A DNA stretch of 64,000 nt from CAVPCY01 sp963770765 (GTDB lineage Bacteria; Actinomycetota; Coriobacteriia; Anaerosomatales; PHET01), in assembly GCA_963770765.1 (NCBI GenBank), contig CAVYQS010000007.1:310001-374000 (forward strand), read 5' to 3'. This document shows positions 1 to 7,483 of this stretch, piece by piece. Position 1 is the first letter of the stretch. Each line of letters starts with the position of its first letter. The position numbers and the translations under genes were made by a program. Under the pieces are notes generated by a model. That model had not been told where the DNA came from. It worked only from the letters and a program-made list of their open reading frames with translations, and searched no databases.

Positions 1-1287
1 TGTCGCGGGCTTGCGGCGGTAGTCGCCGAAGTAACGGACGCGGAAACGGTACGTCCCCTTGCGTCCGGGCTTGAACTTGTAGCGCCACGCGGTCCCCGAG
101 AGTGTGCGCGAGGAACTCAACGCCCACGTCTTCGAGCCCGGCTTCTTGACCTCCACGCGCACTCTGTCGCCGGACCGTCCCGCCCGCATGGATCCGGAGA
201 GCGTGAACGCCTTCTTGCGCTTCGTCGTCTTCTTGCTCGACTTGATCGTGACGGAGTTGGCGGTCTTGTTGATCCAGTGATAGCCCGAGGACGCGGCAAC
301 GAAGGCCTGGCGGCTCGCAGAACTCGAATCGATGCGCCAGTCACGGTCCTTGTTGGAGTTGAACCACACGACACCGACGATCCGGGGGAACTTCCGCGGG
401 ATCACCTCGAACATATCCGATATCCACGTGGCCTTGTCGCCGCCGGTGGCGGTGCAGCCCGTCTCGGCCACGATGATCGGCTTGGCGGGTGAGAGCGCGG
501 CGACCTCCCTGTAGGCACCCGTGTAGAGGCTCTCGAACGTGTTCCAGTTCCTCCCGCCGATGGCTCCGAAGTTGAAGCCATCGAGCGCCATGATGTCGAC
601 GTAGGCCTCCCCCGGCCAGTACGCCTTGATCGGCGGGGAAGTCCCCCACGGGATGCTGTGGATGTTGGGAGACCACACGAACAGGACGTTGGTCGCGCCC
701 TCCTGGATGAACAGGCTCCGGATGTGCCTCCATGCAGCGATGCTCTTCTGAGGCGTGTTGCCGTTGACCGTCCCGCACCACGGATACCAGTTACCGTTCA
801 TCTCGTGGAACGGACGCAGCCATATGGGGCCACCGTAGGCCCTCGCATCCCGAGCGTACTGGCGCAGGTAGGAGTCCATGGTGCCCGCGGTGATGGCGTC
901 CATGCTGTACTTCGACTGGTTGACGCCCTTGCCCGGTTCCCAGATCTCCAGCGTGATCAGCGGAACGGTGCCGCGCGCGCGAACACGCCCGGCCCACGTC
1001 GCGTTGAACCCCGAGGACACATCGGTGTAGTAGCTCGACACCTTCGCACGCGCACGAGCGGACCACTCGGTATCCGCGAGCGGCGTGATGCTCGACGGGG
1101 TTCCGGGCTGGTAGAAACCGATCCAGCGCCGGGACGGCTTGGTGGCCGCAGCGCTCGAGGCGATGTCCGTGGCGGCGGCTGCGTACGCCGTAGCCTCAGA
1201 CGCCGAGGCCACGTCGCGCGGCGGGGCGACGATGCCCGAGAACAGAAGTGAGATGCCGAGCGCGGCGGTGAGTAGCCTGCTGCGCAT
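1..1287 (-). CDS. Secreted glycoside hydrolase family 26 (beta-mannanase-like), 3' end outside window
   Basis: The frame is open from an ATG at 1287 to the window edge (429 codons, no stop). GGAGGT lies 8 bases before the ATG. A signal peptide (MRSRLLTAALGISLLFSG) is followed by an Ala/Ser-rich linker and a catalytic domain from about residue 50. The stretch RPFHEMNGNWYPW near residue 150 is the GH26 acid/base region, and ETGCTATGG near residue 250 fits the strand that carries the nucleophile Glu. VVWFNSNKDRDW follows, as usual in bacterial GH26 proteins. From about residue 345 a Lys/Arg-rich beta-sandwich begins, which may be a wall- or carbohydrate-binding module. Family knowledge suggests an extracellular enzyme cutting beta-1,4-mannan or a related beta-glycan; the substrate is inferred. 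Two short inverted repeats lie upstream (1355-1391). Confidence 0.85.
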   Translation of the reverse strand, partial: MRSRLLTAALGISLLFSGIVAPPRDVASASEATAYAAAATDIASSAAATKPSRRWIGFYQPGTPSSITPLADTEWSARARAKVSSYYTDVSSGFNATWAGRVRARGTVPLITLEIWEPGKGVNQSKYSMDAITAGTMDSYLRQYARDARAYGGPIWLRPFHEMNGNWYPWCGTVNGNTPQKSIAAWRHIRSLFIQEGATNVLFVWSPNIHSIPWGTSPPIKAYWPGEAYVDIMALDGFNFGAIGGRNWNTFESLYTGAYREVAALSPAKPIIVAETGCTATGGDKATWISDMFEVIPRKFPRIVGVVWFNSNKDRDWRIDSSSASRQAFVAASSGYHWINKTANSVTIKSSKKTTKRKKAFTLSGSMRAGRSGDRVRVEVKKPGSKTWALSSSRTLSGTAWRYKFKPGRKGTYRFRVRYFGDYRRKPAT

Positions 1288-1354
1288 TGATGAGTACCTC
1301 CGAGACGCGACCTCTTGGCCGCTTGCCCGCGAACACGGGCGGCCGTGCGCGGTC

Positions 1355-1391
1355 CTCATCTCAAGATGAGCCGCCTGACAGTACAACTGTC
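1355..1391. promoter_or_regulatory. Two adjacent short inverted repeats upstream of the GH26 gene
   Basis: CTCATC-TCAA-GATGAG (1355-1370) and GACAGT-ACA-ACTGTC (1377-1391) sit 68-104 bases before the GH26 start, in the gap between two minus-strand genes. They could be operators, or a terminator for transcription leaving the upstream gene. No T-run follows either one. Confidence 0.3.
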
Positions 1392-1471
1392 CCAGCGTAC
1401 CACCGTGTGGGTGTTCCGGGCGAGCGCGGTGATGCGGGTCACATCACTCCAGCCCCCCCACCCCCGCCGAT

Positions 1472-1936
1472 TCAGAACAGCGACAGGCCCCTGGCGACAC
1501 CTTCTGAGACCCCCCAGACGATGCCCCACGCGATCGTCACACCGATCGCAACGCCCAGAAAGGCGCGGTGCCATTCGATGTCGAGCAACCAAGCAGCTGC
1601 GGAGCCCGAGTACGCTCCCGTGCCCGGCAGCGGGACCGCCACGAAGACCGCGAGGCCGAGTAGTCCGTACTTGTCGACCAGCGGCCGTGCCTTCTCGCGA
1701 GCGTGCTCGAGCTTTCGGTGCAGCCACGTGCCCTCGGGGATGTGCTGATAGACCCACTGCAAGATGAAGTAGGTGGGGAAGAAGACCAGGATATTGGCGA
1801 TGAGGATGAGCGGCATGTAGAGCCGGTCGCCCTGCTGCACGGCCCAAGGCACCGCCCCCCGCAGCTCGATCCAGGGCACCATGGCCAAGACGACGTACTT
1901 GAGGTAGGGGGGAAGGGACGCTACCAGTTCCTCCAC
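1472..1936 (-). CDS. Small multidrug-export-like integral membrane protein (COG2426)
   Basis: A 154-residue protein starting at GTG 1936 behind GGCAGG. It has about four hydrophobic segments. The N-terminal stretch MVPWIELRGAVPWA and the later VAVPLPGTGAYSGS match the Sm_multidrug_ex family (COG2426), whose length is 150-170 residues. The family name is historical and no substrate is established. A charged cytoplasmic loop (EHAREKARPLVDKYG) lies between the halves. It is separated by 185 bases from the downstream GH26 gene and is divergent from the CaCA antiporter, with a 368-base gap that holds the Mn riboswitch. Confidence 0.8.
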   Translation of the reverse strand: MEELVASLPPYLKYVVLAMVPWIELRGAVPWAVQQGDRLYMPLILIANILVFFPTYFILQWVYQHIPEGTWLHRKLEHAREKARPLVDKYGLLGLAVFVAVPLPGTGAYSGSAAAWLLDIEWHRAFLGVAIGVTIAWGIVWGVSEGVARGLSLF

Positions 1937-2304
1937 GATCGATACCTGCCTTCGAGGTCGTGTTTCCGGACCCCACTGTATTCATTCGCGGGTCGAACCG
2001 CCACGAACCGTTGCACAACCGCCACCGCGCCCGACTGCATTCGAGACACGAGCGCCCCGGCGCGGACACTCCTGCCGCACTTGAGCCCAACGCCGTGAAA
2101 GGCTAGCATCTGCACACCCGAAGGGGAGTAGCCGGTGCACGCCCTGTGCACAGCGCGATCGTCATCACGGACCACTGTGTCCCGGTCGCGCGTCCTCCCG
2201 CGGCAAGACCTTCGGCGCCAACCAGCCCCCGCCATTCGGGGTCGCGCGAGCGGCTCGTGGCGGGCGGCACCCGGACGGTGCCGGCATCAGGAGGTCTGCC
2301 CCGC
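1937..2304. other. Intergenic region between two divergent genes
   Basis: This is the only gap longer than 300 bases without a gene. Bases 2118-2215 form a yybP-ykoY riboswitch for the rightward gene. Bases 2216-2304 are its presumed expression platform and the ribosome site AGGAGG (2289-2294). Nothing else definite was seen between 1937 and 2117, which should hold both promoters. Confidence 0.6.
2118..2215 (+). promoter_or_regulatory. yybP-ykoY riboswitch (Mn2+-sensing) upstream of CaCA antiporter
   Basis: The closing stem is CCGAAGG (2118-2124) with CCTTCGG (2209-2215). It is followed at once by the family hallmark GGGGAGTAGC and ends in GGCAAGACC. Inside, GCGCGA pairs with TCGCGC, flanking TCGTCATCAC, a small hairpin GGAC-CACTGT-GTCC, and CGG. 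This is the same order as in the characterised Lactococcus yybP-ykoY RNA. A GTGCAC-GCCCT-GTGCAC hairpin forms the variable arm. The family binds Mn2+ and usually raises expression of metal exporters. The downstream gap carries GGCACC-CGGAC-GGTGCC just before the ribosome site, so control of translation initiation is plausible. Confidence 0.9.
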
Positions 2305-3252
<948 letters not shown>

Positions 3253-3262
3253 CCTCGGCGAC

Positions 3263-3935
3263 TCACGACGCGCCACGCGGTTCCCCGCGTCGCAGGTCCG
3301 ACAAGACTCCCGCGACTCCTGACCGGAGCGCCCTCCCCTGTCTGGCGCGTCGACGAGTCACCTGCTGCATTCCGACGGTGCTGGTGCCGTTGAGGAAGGC
3401 GATGCTCCAGCACCCGGTGGCCGGCTTGTCGAAGTCCGGGGAGTTCTACGAACGTCATCGACATCATCACGTTGGATGCGGCCGAGCACGCCTCGCTCCT
3501 CCAGGTACTTCTTTGCGGCCTCGTACTGCCTCGTTCGCCTCCACCTCGATCGACGTGGGTGCGACGGCCTCGTCCATCGCGCCAGCATCGAGGTTGAGCC
3601 CCGCCATGTCCTCGGGCTGCTCGGCAACACCCGAGGGTCACGGCCACCCGATACGTCCGGCCGGTGGCCTGGACCCGTAGAGGCCAGCGGCTCCAGCGGC
3701 CGGGCGGCAGCCACATCACGACTCACTGCGAGATCCATCGGATGAGCAGCACCGCGTCGGGCGCTTCCTTCTCGACCGCCGTGCTCGCCGCCCGCTCAGA
3801 GACGAGCGCCGCGTCTTGCGTGTTAGCTGCCGACCCGCCCTTGACTCCGACCCCGGACGTTCCGCCAAGACACCCCACGAGCATCGCAGCGAGCGTCACC
3901 GCGAGCGCAGCCGCCATCATTCTCGAACCGTTCAT
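3263..3935 (-). pseudogene. Lipoprotein gene broken by several frameshifts
   Basis: GGGAGGGAGGAAG precedes an ATG at 3935. The product starts with a clear lipoprotein signal, MNGSRMMAAALAVTLAAML then VGCLGG, so export and lipidation at Cys are expected. The frame stops at 3723. Protein-like stretches continue in other frames: LRVQATGRTYRVAVTLG, then AEQPEDMAGLNLDAGAMDEA, then RQYEAAKKYLEERGVLGRI, then FDKPATGCWSIAFLNGTST, ending at a TGA at 3263-3265. Joining them needs about five shifts in 670 bases, near 3730, 3635, 3535, 3480 and 3440. No family was recognised. It is either a decayed gene or a patch of poor sequence. Confidence 0.6.
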
Positions 3936-4060
3936 GGCTTCCTCCCTCCCGCACCGCCGGGACTCCCCCGCCCCGGCACCGCCCCACCGTTGATTGTTCC
4001 CGCGAACGATGATCACGGGCGGATCGCATACGCTCTGCGCTGATGTGGTAGAACTGGCGC

Positions 4061-4912
4061 ATGTCCACTTCCTACGTCTACCTCAACGGACGGATCGTTC
4101 CGGCCGACGAGGCCACGGTCTCCCCGTTCGACATCGGTCTGCTGCGCGGCTACGCGGTGTTCGATCTGTTGCGGACGGTGAACGGCGAGCCGTTCTTGCT
4201 GACCGAGCACCTCGACCGCCTTCGCGCGTCCGCCGACCACCTGGGACTCACGGTCCCTGCGACCGACGCCGAGATCGCCGACGTGGTGTGCGAGCTGGTG
4301 CGACTCAACGGCCACACCGAGGCGACGGTGCGCATGGTACTCACCGGCGGCGTCTCCACCGACGGCATGGGCTTCGATCCCGCGACCCCGACGTTCTACA
4401 TCCTGACGCACGAGCTGCACGAGCCGCCCGCGTCGCTCTACGAGGATGGCGGTCGCCTGCTCACCGAGCTACACCGCCGAGAAGTGCCTACGGCCAAGAC
4501 CACCAACTACCTGACGATGATCCGTAACCGGCAGCGCACCGCCGCGGCCCAGGCGCTCGACCTGCTCTACCACGACGGCGAGCGGGTCTTCGAGGCGGCC
4601 AGCGCGAGCGTCTACTTCGTGCGCGGCGACACGATCCTTGCGCCTCAAAGCGACGTGCTGCATGGCACCATCGGCGCCTTCGTGCTCGACCTCGCCCGGG
4701 AGCGTTACCCGGTGGTCCGGACCGACGTCACACTCGACGAGGCGTTCGCGGCCGACGAGGCGTTTCTCACCTCGACGACCCGCGGAGTGGTGCCCATCGT
4801 CTTGATCGACGACAAGCCGGTCGGCGACGGCACCGTGGGCGCGGTCACCCGCGACCTCATGGGCAGGTATCGTGCGGCGGTCTTCGGCGCTCCTGCCGCA
4901 CCCCACAGCTGA
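4061..4912 (+). CDS. Class IV PLP aminotransferase (branched-chain/D-amino-acid aminotransferase-like)
   Basis: A 283-residue protein whose length suits IlvE/Dat/PabC-like enzymes. MSTSYVYLNGRIVPADEATV and FDIGLLRGYAVFD form the typical N-terminus. PTAKTTNYL around residue 146 fits the PLP-lysine region, EAASASVYFV near residue 180 binds cofactor, and LTSTTRGVVPIV near residue 238 is the phosphate-binding end. It would transfer amino groups between amino acids and 2-oxoglutarate or pyruvate. Branched-chain, D-amino acid and aminodeoxychorismate-type activities cannot be told apart here. It lies 155 bases before tryptophanase, which suits amino-acid catabolism. Confidence 0.85.
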   Translation: MSTSYVYLNGRIVPADEATVSPFDIGLLRGYAVFDLLRTVNGEPFLLTEHLDRLRASADHLGLTVPATDAEIADVVCELVRLNGHTEATVRMVLTGGVSTDGMGFDPATPTFYILTHELHEPPASLYEDGGRLLTELHRREVPTAKTTNYLTMIRNRQRTAAAQALDLLYHDGERVFEAASASVYFVRGDTILAPQSDVLHGTIGAFVLDLARERYPVVRTDVTLDEAFAADEAFLTSTTRGVVPIVLIDDKPVGDGTVGAVTRDLMGRYRAAVFGAPAAPHS

Positions 4913-4963
4913 GGTCCCTCCTTCTCGGTTCACTTCACATTCGAAAGCAATCGGGCCCCGAGG

Positions 4964-4979
4964 CTTCACATCAGTGAAG
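4964..4979. promoter_or_regulatory. Inverted repeat upstream of tryptophanase
   Basis: CTTCAC-ATCA-GTGAAG forms a 6-bp stem about 90 bases before the tnaA start and 50 bases after the aminotransferase stop. It may be an operator or a weak terminator. I saw no convincing tnaC-like leader peptide. Confidence 0.3.
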
Positions 4980-5067
4980 ACACGCGGCCCGTCGTCGAGG
5001 CACAATAGGCGGCGGTCCGCGCGCGCTTAGAAGATCGAGCCGCGCATCAGTGGCACCGGGAGGCGCC

Positions 5068-6447
5068 ATGTTCAAGACGATCATCGAGCCGTTCAAGATC
5101 AAGGCGGTCGAGCAGATCAAGATGACCACCCCCGAGCAGCGCGAGCAGATGCTCCGCGAGGCCGGGCACAACATCTTCTCGCTGCGCTCGGACGATGTGA
5201 TCATCGACCTGCTCACCGACAGCGGGACCGGGGCGATGAGCTCAAGCCAGTGGGCCGGGGTGATGCGAGGAGACGAGTCGTACGCCGGCAGCCCCTCGTA
5301 CTTCCGCTTCTACGACTCGATCCACGACATCACCGGGTTCAAACACATCGTCCCCACCCACCAGGGCCGCGCCGCCGAGCGCATCCTGTTCTCGGTGATG
5401 TGCGCCGAAGGCGACGTCGTGCCCAACAACAGCCACTTCGACACGACCCGCGCCAACGTCGAGTTCCGTGGCGCGCTTGCGCTCGACCTGCCTTCGCCTG
5501 AGCTTGCCGACATGGACTCGGACCACCCGTTCAAGGGCGACATGGACATCGCTCGCCTCGAGGCGGCGTTCGAGGAGTACGGGGCCGATCGCATCCCGCT
5601 CGTCATGCTGACGGTGACCAACAACTCCGGCGGTGGCCAGCCTGTCTCGATGGCCAACGCCAAGGCGGTGGCTGATGTCTGCCGCCGCTACAACAAGCCT
5701 CTGTACCTGGACGCGTGCCGCATCTCCGAGAACGCGTACTTCATCAAGCTCCGCGAACCCGGATACGCCGATAAGAGCGTGCGCGAGATCGTGCGCGAGA
5801 TGTGCGACCTGGCCGAAGGCTGCACGATGAGCGCCAAGAAGGACGCGATCGTGAACATCGGTGGCTTCCTCGCCACCAACGACCCCCAGGTCGCGCGCGA
5901 ACAGGAGAACCTGCTCATACTCACCGAGGGCTTTCCCACCTACGGCGGGCTCTCAGGGCGCGACCTCGAGGCTCTTGCCATCGGCATGCAGGAGGGCGTG
6001 GACGAGGACTACCTGCACTACCGCATCGTCTCGACTCGCTACATCGGCCAGCATCTGCGCGACGCCGGCGTGCCACTCCTGTGGCCCCCCGGCGGGCACG
6101 CGATCTACCTCGACGCGAAGCGCATCGCTACGCACCTGGCGGCCACTGAGCTACCGGGGGTCTCCATCGCGAACACGATGTACGTGCTGGGCGGCGTGCG
6201 CGCGTGCGAGATCGGCACGCTGATGTTCGGACACCGCGATCCCGAGACGGGTGAAGAGGTCTCCGGTCCGCGGGAACTCGTTCGGCTCGCGATTCCACGC
6301 CGCACCTACACCCAAAGCCACATGGACTATGTGATCGAGGTCGTCACGCAGGTCTTCGAAGAGCGCGCGTCGTTGCCGGGGTACCGGATCGTCGAGCAGG
6401 CGCCGTTCCTGCGGCACTTCTCGGCGAAGCTGGAGCCGATCGGGTAG
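5068..6447 (+). CDS. tnaA: Tryptophanase (tryptophan indole-lyase)
   Basis: A 459-residue PLP enzyme of the beta-eliminating lyase family. The ATG at 5068 is preferred over GTG 5050 because GGGAGG sits just before it. FIDLLTDSGTGA-type (here IIDLLTDSGTGAMSS), PTHQGRAAE, DACRISENAYFIK and SAKKDA (the PLP-lysine region) are all present. Tyrosine phenol-lyase is the alternative. Here HFDTT has the Asp of tryptophanases, where the phenol-lyase has Thr. GVRACEIG lacks the Arg that phenol-lyase has in its MERG motif. Both points favour tryptophan as substrate, giving indole, pyruvate and ammonia. The pyruvate would enter fermentation. Confidence 0.88.
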   Translation: MFKTIIEPFKIKAVEQIKMTTPEQREQMLREAGHNIFSLRSDDVIIDLLTDSGTGAMSSSQWAGVMRGDESYAGSPSYFRFYDSIHDITGFKHIVPTHQGRAAERILFSVMCAEGDVVPNNSHFDTTRANVEFRGALALDLPSPELADMDSDHPFKGDMDIARLEAAFEEYGADRIPLVMLTVTNNSGGGQPVSMANAKAVADVCRRYNKPLYLDACRISENAYFIKLREPGYADKSVREIVREMCDLAEGCTMSAKKDAIVNIGGFLATNDPQVAREQENLLILTEGFPTYGGLSGRDLEALAIGMQEGVDEDYLHYRIVSTRYIGQHLRDAGVPLLWPPGGHAIYLDAKRIATHLAATELPGVSIANTMYVLGGVRACEIGTLMFGHRDPETGEEVSGPRELVRLAIPRRTYTQSHMDYVIEVVTQVFEERASLPGYRIVEQAPFLRHFSAKLEPIG

Positions 6448-6494
6448 ACGGGCTGTCGCCTCGGTTGTCGCCATCAACCTGCGCTCGCGCGGTA

Positions 6495-7331
6495 TCACAG
6501 GCCTCGCGAGCGCAGGTAGGTGCCCACGTCGGTGTTGACGACGGTCTCCTCGGGGGCGAAGTAGGCCCACGGCGCCCCCATGTCGAGCCAGGTCGCCGTA
6601 CCCACCGCGCCGTAGCCCCGTTCACTCGACGCGTCATCCCACTGGTTCTCGGCGATCCACAGGATCTTCTCGGTCGAGGCCGAGTCCCGGTAGCGCATCG
6701 CCTCCATGAGCGCGGGCAACCCCGTCTCCGGATCGAAGCGCACGATGAACCGGTCGGTGGAGGTCTCGCCCAGCGGGACCTCCAGGATCGCGGTGTCGCC
6801 GTCGACGGGTTCCCACGTGACGCGCGGATCCGTCACGAGCACGCTCGGGGCCGCCGAGAAGAGCTCGGCCCACATGCCGATGTTCGCCGCCTGCTCCACC
6901 TCGGGGCCTTCATCGGTCGCCCACGGGAGCTCCATCAGGCTCGTGCCGTCGATGTAGCGCTCGTTGACCGCCATGATCGGTATCCCGAACCAGGTCGCCT
7001 CGATGTAGTGGCGGTAGCCTCTGCCGGCGTCGTGGATGAATCGGTACCGCGCCGGCATCCACACCGGACCGACGGGCCTGATGCGGGCGCGGCCCGTGAT
7101 GACGACCGAGTCCACGACCGGGACGCTGTCGCCATAGAGCACCCGGTAGTAGCGGTCGACCGGCGCCGGCAGTCCAGCGCGAAGCGGCGTCCGGGCCGGA
7201 ACCACCGTGTCCGCCACGAAAGGCTCGAACGGCTGCGGAGTGACCTTCAGGCCTGCCCAGCCGAGCCCGAGCAGTGCAAGCACACCGATACCTACGAACG
7301 TCAGCACTCTGATCGATCTCCTCGATCGCAT
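6495..7331 (-). CDS. Membrane-anchored protein, DUF6544-like, function unknown
   Basis: A 278-residue protein from ATG 7331 (GTG 7352 is in frame upstream but has a poorer context). One N-terminal membrane helix (LTFVGIGVLALLGLGWAGL) is followed by a soluble domain outside the membrane. The stretches LPAPVDRYYRVLYG, ITGRARIRP, WMPARYRFIHDAGRGY and RFDPETGLPALMEAMRYRD recall the DUF6544/DUF6920 proteins. That assignment is from memory and uncertain, and no catalytic motif was recognised. The promoter region contains a palindrome (7381-7396), so regulation is likely. It is divergent from the SpoIIE phosphatase gene. Confidence 0.55.
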   Translation of the reverse strand: MRSRRSIRVLTFVGIGVLALLGLGWAGLKVTPQPFEPFVADTVVPARTPLRAGLPAPVDRYYRVLYGDSVPVVDSVVITGRARIRPVGPVWMPARYRFIHDAGRGYRHYIEATWFGIPIMAVNERYIDGTSLMELPWATDEGPEVEQAANIGMWAELFSAAPSVLVTDPRVTWEPVDGDTAILEVPLGETSTDRFIVRFDPETGLPALMEAMRYRDSASTEKILWIAENQWDDASSERGYGAVGTATWLDMGAPWAYFAPEETVVNTDVGTYLRSRGL

Positions 7332-7380
7332 TGGACAACCACTCTCCGGCACCGTGGGACTTCGCCTACTCCGACATTAT

Positions 7381-7407
7381 GCAAGTAAGTACTTGCTTGC
7401 GTCAAGT
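7381..7407. promoter_or_regulatory. Palindromic operator candidate between divergent genes
   Basis: GCAAGTA-AG-TACTTGC (7381-7396) is a perfect 7-bp inverted repeat with a 2-base centre. An overlapping repeat, ACTTG-CTTGCGT-CAAGT (7391-7407), follows. The site is about 50 bases before the leftward DUF6544-like gene and 90 bases before the rightward phosphatase gene. The form suits a TetR- or MarR-type dimer. The regulator is not adjacent. Confidence 0.5.
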
Positions 7408-7483
7408 GGGTAGTGCAGGCGTTCGGCAGGTTCCGACCCCGCCCGCAGGGAATACAACTATCACGTGCTCCGCGTGAGAAGCC

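Noticed and set aside
2135..2151. Repeated GTGCAC as a separate operator
   Set aside because: It forms the variable arm of the yybP-ykoY riboswitch.
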